Shown: positions 22,285 to 31,315 of the stretch, one piece after another
Layout: the number at the start of each line of letters is the position of its first letter
How positions within the stretch are numbered: position 1 is the stretch's first letter
Assembly (NCBI RefSeq): GCF_023715525.1
Contig: NZ_JAMBOG010000004.1
Location: forward strand, 1-64,000
Direction: 5' to 3'
From: Kocuria rosea
GTDB taxonomy: Bacteria; Actinomycetota; Actinomycetes; Actinomycetales; Micrococcaceae
Length of the DNA: 64,000 nt
Notes under the pieces: generated by a model
Told to the model about the DNA's origin: nothing
Seen by the model: the letters and a program-made list of their open reading frames with translations, nothing else
Database searches by the model: none
Program-made: the position numbers and the translations under genes

Positions 22285-24897
22285 GTGCGCAACGAGAACC
22301 TGACCCGCCGTGAGGCCGCCGGCCGTTCCGAGCTCATCACCGTGCAGGGCTACGAGGTCCTGCTGGACCTCTCCGCCGCCGCGGACCCCGCCGCGGAGTC
22401 GTTCCGGTCGGTGACGACCGTGCGCTTCACGGCCGAGGAGGGGGCGCAGACCTTCCTGGACTTCATCCACGCCTCGGTGGAGTCGGTGACGGTCAACGGC
22501 GAGGAGCTGGACCCCGACGACGTCGTGGAGGGCTCCCGGATCCGCCTGCCCTCCCTCGCGGCGGCCAACGAGGTGACGGTGGCCGGGCAGGCCCGGTACT
22601 CCCGCTCGGGCGAGGGCCTGCACCGCTTCGTCGACCCGGCCGACGGGCAGGTCTACCTCTACACCCAGTACGAGCCGGCCGACGCCCGGCGGGTGTTCGC
22701 CAACTTCGAGCAGCCGGACCTCAAGGCGTCTTTCCGCTTCACCGTCCTGGCCCCGGAGGGGTGGGAGGTGTCCTCCAACGGCGTGCGCATGTCGGCCGCC
22801 CCGGCGCCCGAGGCCGAGCGGGCGGGGGCCGTGCGGCACGCGTTCTCCCCCACCGAGCGGATCTCCACGTACATCACCACCGTGCTGGCCGGGCCCTACC
22901 ACCGGGTGGCCGGCGAGTGGCGGCACTCCTTCGAGGACGGCAGCCGGATGTCCGTCCCGCTGGCGCTGTACTGCCGGGCGGCCCTGGCCGAGCACCTCGA
23001 CGCCAAGGAGCTGTTCGACCTCACCCGCCAGGGCCTCACGTTCTTCACCGAGCTGTTCGGCTACCCGTACCCGTTCGGCAAGTACGAGCAGGCGTTCGTC
23101 CCGGAGTACAACCTGGGGGCCATGGAGAACCCGGGGCTCGTGACGTTCACCGAGGAGTACCTGTTCCCGGACGGGGCCACCCGGGCCCAGTACCAGGGCC
23201 GGGCCAACACGCTGATGCACGAGATGTCCCACATGTGGTTCGGGGACCTCGTGACGATGTCCTGGTGGGACGACCTGTGGCTGAAGGAGTCCTTCGCGGA
23301 GTTCATGGGCGCCCACGCCTCGGTGCAGGCCACGGACTTCGAGGAGGCGTGGATCGCGTTCGCCAACCGGCGCAAGGCGTGGGCCTACCAGCAGGACCAG
23401 CTGCCCACCACGCACCCCGTGGTCGCCGACGTCCCGGACCTCGAGGCCGCCCGGCAGAACTTCGACGGCATCACCTACGCCAAGGGCGCGGCGGTGCTCA
23501 AGCAGCTCGTCGCCTTCGTGGGCTACGGCCCGTTCGTGGAGGCGTGCCGCTCCTACTTCCGCCGCCACGCCTACGGGACCACGACCCTGCAGGACTTCCT
23601 GGCCGTGCTGGAGGAGGCCTCCGGGCGGGACGTGCGCGGCTGGGCGGACTCGTGGCTGGGCACCACCGGGGTCTCGACCCTGACCCTCGACCTCGCCCGG
23701 GACGACGACGGCGCCGTCACCTTCGCGGCCCTGCTCCAGGACCCCGGCCCCGGGGTGCTGCGCCCCCACCGGCTGCTGCTGGGCTGCTACGAGCGCGGCC
23801 CCGGCGACGTCCTGGTGCGCACGGGCACCCACGGCGTGGACCTGCCCGCCGCGTCCTGCGTGGAGGTGCCCGAGCTCGTGGGCTCGACGGCCCCCCTGCT
23901 CGTCGTCAACGAGGAGGACCTGACCTACGCAAAGTCCCGCCTCGACGCGCTCTCGCTCACCACGGCCCTGAGCTCCCTGTCCTCCGTGGAGGACCCCATG
24001 GCCCGCGCGCAGCTGTGGGCCGGGCTGTGGAACACCACCCGGGACGCCGAGCTGGACCCGGCCGACTACGTGGGCGCCGTGCTCGACCACGGCCTCGCCG
24101 AGCCCCAGGCCGGGATCTTCCAGAACGCCGCGGACCGCGCCGTGGAGGCCGTGGAGCGCTACGCCCCCACCGCCCGCCGGGGCCGGCTGCGCGGGCGGCT
24201 GCTCGACGCCGTGGTGCGCGAGCTGCGGGCGGCCGACCCCGGCGGCGACCGCCAGCTCGCCCTGGCCCGGCTGACGGCCCGGCTGGCCCGCCGGGACGGC
24301 AGCCACGGCGGCTGGCTGCGGGACCTGCTCGAGGGCCGGGACGCCCTGCCCGGCCTCCCGCTGGGCCCGGAGCTGCGCTGGGCGCTGTGGACGGCGCTCG
24401 TGGCCACCGCCCACGGCGAGGACCCCGCCCTGGCGGCGGCGACCGAGCGGGAGCAGGCCGCGGACCGCACCCGCACGGGCCGGATCGGCTGGGCCCGCAC
24501 CCGCGCCGCCCGCCCCGTGCCGGAGGCGAAGGCCGAGGCGTGGGCGGCGATCACCGGGGAGGAGCTGTCCAACGACCTGCTCACCGCGACGATCACCGGC
24601 TTCCAGCTGGGGCCCGCGGAACTGGTGGAGCCGTACCGGGAGCCGTACTTCGCGATGCTCGAGGAGGTCTGGGCGCAGCGCTCGATCGGGATGGCCACCC
24701 GCATCGTCGAGGGCCTCTACCCCGCGCACGCGGACCTGGAGCCCGGCCACGACCCGGCGCGCCACCCGGTCCTCGCCCGCACCGACCTGTGGCTGAGCAA
24801 CCACGCGTCCGCTCCCGCGGCGCTGCGGCGGATCCTCGTCGAACAGCGCGACCACCTGCTGCGCGCGCTGCGAGCGCAGGCGGCGGCCCGCGCCTGA
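22285..24897 (+). CDS. pepN: Aminopeptidase N (M1 family zinc metallopeptidase)
   Basis: Removes N-terminal residues from peptides in the cytoplasm. It is 870 residues, the normal length for actinobacterial PepN. GAMEN (278-282) binds the free N-terminus; zinc ligands are His312 and His316 with catalytic Glu313 in HEMSH, and Glu335 in WLKESFAEF. The C-terminal ERAP1-like helical domain ends near the stop. The GTG at 22285 is used; an ATG 8 bases earlier is out of frame. A strong hairpin follows. The message may be leaderless, as TTCAAT sits 6 bases before the GTG. Confidence 0.95.
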   Translation: MRNENLTRREAAGRSELITVQGYEVLLDLSAAADPAAESFRSVTTVRFTAEEGAQTFLDFIHASVESVTVNGEELDPDDVVEGSRIRLPSLAAANEVTVAGQARYSRSGEGLHRFVDPADGQVYLYTQYEPADARRVFANFEQPDLKASFRFTVLAPEGWEVSSNGVRMSAAPAPEAERAGAVRHAFSPTERISTYITTVLAGPYHRVAGEWRHSFEDGSRMSVPLALYCRAALAEHLDAKELFDLTRQGLTFFTELFGYPYPFGKYEQAFVPEYNLGAMENPGLVTFTEEYLFPDGATRAQYQGRANTLMHEMSHMWFGDLVTMSWWDDLWLKESFAEFMGAHASVQATDFEEAWIAFANRRKAWAYQQDQLPTTHPVVADVPDLEAARQNFDGITYAKGAAVLKQLVAFVGYGPFVEACRSYFRRHAYGTTTLQDFLAVLEEASGRDVRGWADSWLGTTGVSTLTLDLARDDDGAVTFAALLQDPGPGVLRPHRLLLGCYERGPGDVLVRTGTHGVDLPAASCVEVPELVGSTAPLLVVNEEDLTYAKSRLDALSLTTALSSLSSVEDPMARAQLWAGLWNTTRDAELDPADYVGAVLDHGLAEPQAGIFQNAADRAVEAVERYAPTARRGRLRGRLLDAVVRELRAADPGGDRQLALARLTARLARRDGSHGGWLRDLLEGRDALPGLPLGPELRWALWTALVATAHGEDPALAAATEREQAADRTRTGRIGWARTRAARPVPEAKAEAWAAITGEELSNDLLTATITGFQLGPAELVEPYREPYFAMLEEVWAQRSIGMATRIVEGLYPAHADLEPGHDPARHPVLARTDLWLSNHASAPAALRRILVEQRDHLLRALRAQAAARA

Positions 24898-24901
24898 GCG
24901 G

Positions 24902-24939
24902 CGGCCCGCCGTCCGGGCCGGGGACCGGACGGCGGGCCG
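24902..24939 (+). terminator. Hairpin terminator after pepN
   Basis: A perfect 15-bp stem (24902-24916 with 24925-24939) and 8-base loop begin 5 bases after the pepN stop. There is no T-tract. Confidence 0.75.
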
Positions 24940-25020
24940 GCCGGGGGCGGTGGGCCGCGCCGATGCGGAATCGTGAGAAGCTGGGAGGACCCCCAGCCAC
25001 CAGCTCCATCGAGGGAGACC

Positions 25021-26181
25021 ATGACCGACTACGCGCTCAACGACCGCGGATCTCTGGACATCGTCACGGAGAACTTCTACGACACCGAGATCATGCGGGT
25101 GTTCGGCGGTCTGTCCTACGGCAAGCTGCGCACCTGGACGGGCAACGCGGCGCTCGTGCCGGAACCGGACAACCCCTTCGACCCGCACACGATCTCGGTG
25201 CGGATCGGGCGCAACAAGGTCGGTCACCTCGCCCAGCAGGACGCGCAGCGGTACTGGCCCTACATCGCCCGGGTCGTGGCGTCCGGCTACACCCCCGTGG
25301 CCCCGCTGAAGCTGGACGCCACCGTGCTGCGCCAGGACGGGCAGGCGGAGGTGGACGCCACGGCGCGGCTGTCGATCGCCGCCCCGGACCTGCTGTTCCC
25401 GCTCAACACCCCGCCCACGCACGCCGCGGTGCTCCCCCAGGGCGCGTCGATCAAGGTCCTGGACGAGCAGGAGTTCGCGGAGTACCTGCACAGCATCGTC
25501 CCCCCGTCCGGGGAGGGCCGCGTGATGCTGACCCTCGAGACCAACAAGGTGCGCAACCACCACGGGCAGACGGTGGACACCGTGGACGTGCTCTACGAGC
25601 GCCGCCAGGTCGGCCGGCTCTCCACGCAGATGTCCCAGCAGTTCATCCCGGTCATCAACCACGCGTTCCAGCACGAGCTGCTCACGGCGGTGTGGGGCAC
25701 GATCCGCGGCTCCGCGTTCGAGGTGTCGATGACCCTCCAGGCGGCCCGCCCGGAGGAGATCCCCGCCGAGTGGTTCGAGCGCCTGCCCAACGACGTCCCC
25801 GAGCTCCTCCCGCCCGGGGACGCCCACCCCGTCCCCGACGCCTACGTGCCGGCCGAGGCCGACCGCTCGCGCAACGCCAAGAAGTGGCGCAAGGGCTTCG
25901 CGGTCGCCGCGCCGGCCGCGCCCGCCCCGGCGGAGGCCGCGGAGCGCCCCGACGTCGTGGCCGCTCGCCGCTCCTCCGCCCCCGCCGGGGCGGGCCGGCT
26001 CGGGCAGGTCTCCGTGGCCGTGTGGGCGCTGCTCGCGATGACCGTGCTGCTGGGCGTGGTGGGCGTGGCCTTCCTGGGCGTCGAGCCGCTGGTGAGCGCC
26101 CTGTGCTTCATCGTGGCGGTCGCCACGGGCTTCATGTCCTTCTACCTGGCCCGGATGAGCACCGGAGTGGCCGGTCGATGA
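25021..26181 (+). CDS. HIRAN-like domain protein with C-terminal membrane helices
   Basis: A 386-residue protein. Residues about 20-80 resemble HIRAN (VPEPDNPFDPHTISVRIGRNKVGHLAQQD, quoted here in overlapping parts: EPDNPFDPHTISVRIG and NKVGHLAQQDAQRYWP), a domain that elsewhere binds DNA ends or 3' hydroxyls. The middle (about 130-260) contains a second related strand-rich region with LYERRQVGRLSTQMSQQ. After a basic, Ala-rich linker there are two membrane helices (about 325-380). The pairing of HIRAN with a membrane anchor is unusual. ATG 25021 has GAGGGAGA upstream; the end overlaps the UbiB-family gene as ATGA. Confidence 0.6.
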   Translation: MTDYALNDRGSLDIVTENFYDTEIMRVFGGLSYGKLRTWTGNAALVPEPDNPFDPHTISVRIGRNKVGHLAQQDAQRYWPYIARVVASGYTPVAPLKLDATVLRQDGQAEVDATARLSIAAPDLLFPLNTPPTHAAVLPQGASIKVLDEQEFAEYLHSIVPPSGEGRVMLTLETNKVRNHHGQTVDTVDVLYERRQVGRLSTQMSQQFIPVINHAFQHELLTAVWGTIRGSAFEVSMTLQAARPEEIPAEWFERLPNDVPELLPPGDAHPVPDAYVPAEADRSRNAKKWRKGFAVAAPAAPAPAEAAERPDVVAARRSSAPAGAGRLGQVSVAVWALLAMTVLLGVVGVAFLGVEPLVSALCFIVAVATGFMSFYLARMSTGVAGR

Positions 26182-27860
26182 TCAGCCGGCGCGAACGCTT
26201 CCTGCAGATCCTGGAGGTCCTCTCGAAGCACGGCTTCGGCTTCGCCCTCGGCGGGATCAAGGAGGAGTGGCGGGCGCCGCTGGCCCGGGTGCGGCTGATC
26301 GACCCGGACAAGCTCTACAGCCAGCCGGTGCACCTGCGCCAGGCGCTGGAGGAGCTCGGCCCCACCTTCGTGAAGCTGGGCCAGCTGGTCTCCACCCGCC
26401 CCGACCTGCTCCCGGCCCGGTACGTGCAGGAGCTCGCGCGGCTGCAGGACAACTCCCCGCCCGTGCCGCCGGAGCGGATCCGGGCGATGATCGAGTCGGA
26501 GCCGGACTCCGCGGCCGAGGAGATCCTCGCCGAGATCGACCCGGTGCCCCTGGCCACCGGGTCCATCGGCCAGGCCCACGCGGCTGTCTACCACGGCGCG
26601 GACGTCGTCGTGAAGGTGCGCCGCCCCGGCGTCGTCGAGGAGGTCAACCGGGACCTGGAGATCCTCGCGGAGCTCGCGAAGCTGCTGTCGACCTACTGGC
26701 CCGCCGTGAAGCACTTCGACCTCGCGGGCCTCGCGGACGAGTTCGCCCAGTCCCTGCGGGACGAGCTCGACTACCTCACGGAGGCCCGCAACGCCCAGCG
26801 GATGGCCGAGAACTTCATGGGCGACCCGCGGATCCACGTCCCCAGGATCCACTGGGAGGCGACCACCTCCCGGATCCTCACCATGGAGCGGATCCGCGGG
26901 ATCAAGATCAACGACTACCCGGCCCTCGAGGCGGCCGGGCTCGACCGGCACCTGCTCGCGGTGGACTCCACCGAGGCGATCTGCCGGATGATCTTCGAGC
27001 ACGGCTTCTTCCACGCCGACCCGCACCCCGGCAACCTCTTCGTGGAGCCCGGCGGGCGGATCGGGATCATCGACTTCGGGATGGTGGGCTCCCTCTCCGA
27101 GGAGTTCCGCGACAACCTGGTCACCGTGATGCTCGGGGTGGTCCAGCAGAACGCGCGGCGGGCCGCCGCTGGGCTGCTGGGGCTGACGTGGCAGGAGCAG
27201 GACGTCGACCGGAAGGAGCTGGAGCGGGACGTCGCCCTGCTGCTGCGCCGCTACGCGAACCGTCCGCTGCACGAGGTGCGGATCGGCCACCTCATGGGGG
27301 ACCTCATCGGGGTGCTGCGCCGCCACCGGATGCACCTGCCCCGGGAGTCGGCCCTGTTCCTGCGGATGCTGGTCACGGCCGAGTCCGTGGGCACCGGCCT
27401 GGACCCGGAGTTCGACCTGGTCTCCGTCCTCACCCCGTACGCCGAGCGGTTCGTGCTGCACCGGCTCTCCCCCGACGCGCTCGCCAAGCGGCTGCGGGAC
27501 ATCGTCCAGGACGCCGTGCAGATGGGCGTCGAGGTGCCCGAGTACCTGCGGCGGCTGATCGTGGTGCTCGAGCGCGGCGGCTTCGACGTGCACCTGCGCG
27601 CGGAGGAGCTCGAGCCGCTGCTGCAGCGAGGGGAGAGGATCGGCCACCAGGTCGTGGCCGGCGCGGTGATCGCGGCGACGATCAACGGCATGGCCTACCT
27701 CCTGGCCTCCGACCCGGAGCGCTGGAAGCGGTACCACGTCCCGCTCATCGCCGGCGGGGCCACCACCGTCGGCACGCTGGCCGGGTACCTGGTGCTCTCG
27801 ACCAACGTGCCCAGGGTGCGGCGCCTGGCCCGCGCCGTGCGCGGGCGGCCGCGCTTCTGA
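26178..27860 (+). CDS. UbiB/AarF/ABC1-family atypical kinase
   Basis: A 560-residue protein-kinase-like ATPase. Family motifs are all present: LGPTFVKLGQLVSTRPDLLP (the KxGQ extension), the Ala-rich ATGSIGQAHAA loop, VVVKVRRPG with the invariant Lys, DELDYLTEARNA, HADPHPGNLF and IDFGMVG (the metal-binding Asp). Two hydrophobic helices close the C-terminus, anchoring it in the membrane. In proteobacteria the family supports ubiquinone synthesis; in actinobacteria, which use menaquinone, its role is open. ATGA overlap with the HIRAN-like gene links the two. A bidirectional hairpin follows. Confidence 0.9.
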   Translation: MISRRERFLQILEVLSKHGFGFALGGIKEEWRAPLARVRLIDPDKLYSQPVHLRQALEELGPTFVKLGQLVSTRPDLLPARYVQELARLQDNSPPVPPERIRAMIESEPDSAAEEILAEIDPVPLATGSIGQAHAAVYHGADVVVKVRRPGVVEEVNRDLEILAELAKLLSTYWPAVKHFDLAGLADEFAQSLRDELDYLTEARNAQRMAENFMGDPRIHVPRIHWEATTSRILTMERIRGIKINDYPALEAAGLDRHLLAVDSTEAICRMIFEHGFFHADPHPGNLFVEPGGRIGIIDFGMVGSLSEEFRDNLVTVMLGVVQQNARRAAAGLLGLTWQEQDVDRKELERDVALLLRRYANRPLHEVRIGHLMGDLIGVLRRHRMHLPRESALFLRMLVTAESVGTGLDPEFDLVSVLTPYAERFVLHRLSPDALAKRLRDIVQDAVQMGVEVPEYLRRLIVVLERGGFDVHLRAEELEPLLQRGERIGHQVVAGAVIAATINGMAYLLASDPERWKRYHVPLIAGGATTVGTLAGYLVLSTNVPRVRRLARAVRGRPRF

Positions 27861-27866
27861 CCCTCC

Positions 27867-27892
27867 CCGGTCCCGGGCGCGCCCGGGACCGG
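27867..27892. terminator. Bidirectional terminator between UbiB-family and aldehyde dehydrogenase genes
   Basis: A 26-base perfect palindrome (12-bp arms around GC) fills most of the 37-base gap between convergent stops at 27860 and 27898. Confidence 0.75.
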
Positions 27893-27897
27893 AGCGC

Positions 27898-29328
27898 TCA
27901 GCCGCGGGCCGGGGGCATCTCCACATGCACGACCTTCACCTGGGTCATCTCGTCGAGCAGCTCCGGGCCGTAGCCGAAGCCCGCGCCGGACGCCCGGCGC
28001 GGCTGCGCGGCCCCGCCGGGGGCGCCGCCGAAGACGTTGTTGACCTTCAGCGTCCCCACCGGCAGCTCGGCCACGGCCCGCTGGGCGTGGGCGATCCGCC
28101 CGGTCAGCACGGTCGCGGCGAGCCCGTAGCGGTCCGCGGCGGCCAGGCGCAGGCCCTCCTCGAAGCTGTTCACGACCTGGACGGGGGCCACCGGGCCGAA
28201 GGTCTCCTCCTGCATCACGGTCATCGCCGGCGTGCACTCCCGCAGCACGGTGGCCGGGTAGAAGACCCCGGGGCCCTCCGGCACCTGCCCGCCCTCGACG
28301 ACGACCGCGCCCTGCGCGAGGCTCTCGCGCACCTGGCGGTGCACCTCGTCCCGCATCCGCCCGTCGACCAGCGGGGCGAGCGCCCCCGGGGCGTTGCAGC
28401 GGCGGGCCTGCTCGGCGAGCGCGGCCAGGAACGGCTCCGCGACGGCGCGGTGGACGTAGATGCGCTCGACGGCCACGCAGATCTGGCCGACGTTGGCGAA
28501 CGCGCCCAGGGCGGCCTGCTCGGCGGCCCAGGCGGGGTCCACGTCGTCGTCGACCACGAGGGCGTCGTTGCCGCCGTTCTCCCGCACGACGTGGGCGCCG
28601 GTCTCCACGGCGGCGCGCGCGACGGCCTCGCCGGTGGCGGTGGAGCCCACGTGCGCGAGGACGTCGACGTCGTCCAGGGCGGTGAGCGCCCGGCCGACGG
28701 CGGCGCCGCCGGTGACGGTGCTCAGCACGCCGGCGGGCAGGGCCTCGGCGAGGATCTCGCCCACCCGGGCGCCGACGTGCGGGCAGCGCTCGCTGGGCTT
28801 GTGCACCACGGTGTTGCCGGTGACGAGGGCGGCTCCCAGCAGGCCCGCGGCCACGGCCACCGGGTCGTTCCACGGGGTGAGGGCCACGACGACGCCGCGG
28901 GGCTCCGCCACGGTCCAGTCGGCCGCGAGGACGCCGCCGCGCAGGCTGTGGCCGCGGTGCACCGGGCCGAGCTCCGCGTACTGGTACAGGGTGCCGACCC
29001 CGGCCAGGACCCCGCCCAGGGCCTCCTCGAACGGCTTGCCGGTCTCCCGGGTGTTGAGCTCGGCGAGCTCCTCGGCGTGGGCGGCCAGCCGGTCGGCGGC
29101 CGCGCGCAGGGCCTTCCCGCGCTCCTCGGGCGCCGTCCACGCCCAGTCGCGGGCGGCGGCGCGGGCGGCGGCGACCGCGGCGCGGACCTCCTCCTCGGAG
29201 GCGCTGGCCACGGTGCCCACCAGGGAGCCGTCCCGGGGGTCCAGCACGGTGAGCTCCGCCCCGGCCGCCGACGGGGACGCGGGCTCGGACCCGGGGCGGG
29301 CGGTGGCGGTCGGTGTTGCGGGGGTCAT
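27898..29328 (-). CDS. NAD(P)-dependent aldehyde dehydrogenase family protein
   Basis: A 476-residue ALDH, normal in length. The catalytic pair is visible: Glu in VRENGGNDALVVD (about residue 255) and Cys in FANVGQICVAVERI (about residue 289). Also present are TPWNDPVAV, HKPSERCP and the late EETFGPVAPV. ENGGND replaces the usual ELGGKS/D form but keeps the Glu. It resembles succinate-semialdehyde and similar dehydrogenases, but the substrate cannot be assigned. ATG 29328 has GAAGGAGA upstream. It is divergent from an SDR gene with 215 bases between them. Confidence 0.85.
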   Translation of the reverse strand: MTPATPTATARPGSEPASPSAAGAELTVLDPRDGSLVGTVASASEEEVRAAVAAARAAARDWAWTAPEERGKALRAAADRLAAHAEELAELNTRETGKPFEEALGGVLAGVGTLYQYAELGPVHRGHSLRGGVLAADWTVAEPRGVVVALTPWNDPVAVAAGLLGAALVTGNTVVHKPSERCPHVGARVGEILAEALPAGVLSTVTGGAAVGRALTALDDVDVLAHVGSTATGEAVARAAVETGAHVVRENGGNDALVVDDDVDPAWAAEQAALGAFANVGQICVAVERIYVHRAVAEPFLAALAEQARRCNAPGALAPLVDGRMRDEVHRQVRESLAQGAVVVEGGQVPEGPGVFYPATVLRECTPAMTVMQEETFGPVAPVQVVNSFEEGLRLAAADRYGLAATVLTGRIAHAQRAVAELPVGTLKVNNVFGGAPGGAAQPRRASGAGFGYGPELLDEMTQVKVVHVEMPPARG

Positions 29329-29543
29329 GGGTCTCCTTCTCGGTGCGTCCGGGCACGGGCCCGGCGGTCCTGTCCCGATGAGCATACTTACCGGCGGCCG
29401 GGGAGCGGTTACGGTAGCTGTGACCAGGCCGGCGCACCCGCGGCGGCCTGTGTGCTGTCCCCGCGGGGACGGCACGCCCGTCCGCGGCCCCCGCCGCGGG
29501 CGGCGCAGCGCACAGCACAGGCGCACAGCAGAGAGGACATTGC

Positions 29544-30245
29544 ATGAGTTTCCAGCCCACCAACCCGGGCCGCGTCCTGATCACCGGCGGGGCCTCCGGT
29601 CTCGGCGCCGCCGTGGTGGAGGCGGTCCGCGACAGCGGCGGCACCCCCATCGTCCTGGACCGGGACATCAGCTCGCTCGCCGGTGTCACCGCGTACGAGG
29701 TGGACGTGGCCGACACCGCCGCCGTCACCGAGACCGTCCGCCGGGCCGCCGAGGCCGCGGGCGGGCTGGACGCGGTCGTCACCGCCGCCGGCATCGACCG
29801 GTGCGGGCGGCTCGAGGACGTGGCGGTCACGGAGTGGGAGAAGGTCGTGCAGGTCAACCTGTTCGGCACCGTCTCCGTGGTGCGGGCGGCCCTGCCGGCC
29901 CTGCGGGCGTCCCGGGGCCGGGTCGTCACCGTGGCCTCCACCCTGGCCCTGAAGGGCGTCTCGGACGCGACCGCGTACTGCGCCTCCAAGTTCGGCGTCC
30001 TGGGCTTCACCCAGGCCCTGGCGGCGGAGCTCAAGGGCGAGGTCGGCGTCACCCAGCTCATCCCCGGCGGCATGAAGACCCACTTTTTCGACGACCGGGA
30101 CGAGCAGTACAAGCCGCAGGACGACTCCCAGCTCAACGACCCGCAGAACGTGGCGCAGGCGGTCCTGTTCGCCCTCTCGCAGCCCAAGGGCTGCGAGATC
30201 CGCGAGCTGTTCATCGCCCACGCCGAGGAGGGCTCCTGGCCCTGA
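29544..30245 (+). CDS. SDR family oxidoreductase
   Basis: A 233-residue classical short-chain dehydrogenase. The NAD(P) loop is VLITGGASGLGAA (residues 11-23); NAG is replaced by TAAGID; the catalytic Ser lies in VASTLAL, with Tyr and Lys in AYCASKFG. The C-terminus is variable and gives no substrate clue. The start has a GAGAGGA site. It is followed by a hairpin. It may act with the divergent aldehyde dehydrogenase on an alcohol/aldehyde pair. Confidence 0.85.
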   Translation: MSFQPTNPGRVLITGGASGLGAAVVEAVRDSGGTPIVLDRDISSLAGVTAYEVDVADTAAVTETVRRAAEAAGGLDAVVTAAGIDRCGRLEDVAVTEWEKVVQVNLFGTVSVVRAALPALRASRGRVVTVASTLALKGVSDATAYCASKFGVLGFTQALAAELKGEVGVTQLIPGGMKTHFFDDRDEQYKPQDDSQLNDPQNVAQAVLFALSQPKGCEIRELFIAHAEEGSWP

Positions 30246-30267
30246 GCCGACGTGCCCGGCGGGACCC

Positions 30268-30305
30268 GGTGGAGCCGGGCGGGGCGCGCCCCGTCGGGCT
30301 CCACC
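30268..30305 (+). terminator. Structured GC hairpin after the SDR gene
   Basis: The outer 9-bp stem (30268-30276 with 30297-30305) encloses a 12-base palindrome (30281-30292). It begins 23 bases after the stop. Confidence 0.6.
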
Positions 30306-30368
30306 CGTCCCCGCCCCGCCCCGGCCCGGGCCGGAGCTGACGCATCGACGCAGGTGGCGACGGGGATT

Positions 30369-30386
30369 GTCCCCCCATTGGGGGAC
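30369..30386. promoter_or_regulatory. Inverted repeat upstream of a hypothetical gene
   Basis: GTCCCCC and GGGGGAC arms flank a 4-base loop. It lies about 35 bases before a TACACT -10-like element (30420-30425), so it could be an operator. Confidence 0.35.
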
Positions 30387-30465
30387 CGTTTCGGAGCGCA
30401 ATGACCATGAAGGCGCATCTACACTTGAGCGACCCCCACCGTCCCCAGGAAGGCCAGAACCCAGC

Positions 30466-31152
30466 GTGGACATCCCCTCGCGCCCCGTGGCAGCCCGCGT
30501 CCTCCGCGTCGTGCGGTGCCTCGACGCCCACGGCAAGGTTGTGAGCCTCTCGGCCCACGCCCTGGGCCGGGGCTCGGCGAACCTCCAGGGCCTGCTGCGG
30601 TGGGCCTACTCCACCGTCCGCCCGGACATGGGCGCGGAGACCGTCACCGTGTCCTTCCTCGAGGAACCGGACGGACAGCTCCAGCTCGAGTACCTCGTCC
30701 TGGACGACGCCCCGCTCCGGTGGGCCCGGCTGCGCCGGAGGAGCGCGCGACGACGGCAGGCGGAGATCCAGGCCGCGCTGGCGCGGGCGAGCATCATCGT
30801 CACCTCCCTGGTGGAGGCCGCCGGCGCCCTGGCCGCCGCCACCTGCGCGCAGTGGGCGGACGGCGACAGCCCCGACTTCGTCGACGTGGTGCTCGACGGG
30901 ACGCGGGCGCTGCGGCTGCCGCGCGCCGTGCACGCGGCCCTGGACGACGACGCGGTGCTGGACCTGCTGCGCGGCACGCTGACCCTGTTCGTCGCCAACG
31001 GCATCGACCGGCTGGTCATCGGCACCGACCCCGACCGCCCCGGCCACTACCGCGAGGCCGTGGTCGGGCGCTCCCCCGTGCTCCTGCGGTTCCTGCAGGG
31101 CGGGCGCCTGACCCCGGCCGCCGGGGCCCCGGGGGTGGCCGAGGGCGCCTGA
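30466..31152 (+). CDS. Hypothetical protein
   Basis: A 228-residue soluble alpha/beta protein that I do not recognise. It has an N-terminal basic segment (ARVLRVVRCLDAHGKVV), a strand rich in acidic residues (VSFLEEPDGQLQLEYLVLDD), a basic helix (RLRRRSARRRQAEIQ) and a C-terminal region with IDRLVIGTDPDRPGHY. No signal peptide or membrane helix is seen. The GTG at 30466 is taken as start, with AGGAAGG about 12 bases upstream; the frame is open back to 30367. Codon use is like its neighbours. Confidence 0.6.
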   Translation: MDIPSRPVAARVLRVVRCLDAHGKVVSLSAHALGRGSANLQGLLRWAYSTVRPDMGAETVTVSFLEEPDGQLQLEYLVLDDAPLRWARLRRRSARRRQAEIQAALARASIIVTSLVEAAGALAAATCAQWADGDSPDFVDVVLDGTRALRLPRAVHAALDDDAVLDLLRGTLTLFVANGIDRLVIGTDPDRPGHYREAVVGRSPVLLRFLQGGRLTPAAGAPGVAEGA

Positions 31153-31315
31153 CGCGCTCGGCGTCCTGCCCGCTCGCCGGCGCCGCCCAGCGGTCCGTGG
31201 CGGCCCCGTCCTCCTCGGCCGCGCGGGCCGTGTCGGAGGCGGGCGCCATACTGGTCCGCAGCCCCTCCCGGCACGACGCCCGGCGGAACGGGGTGCGGAT
31301 CGGAGGAGCACCGGC

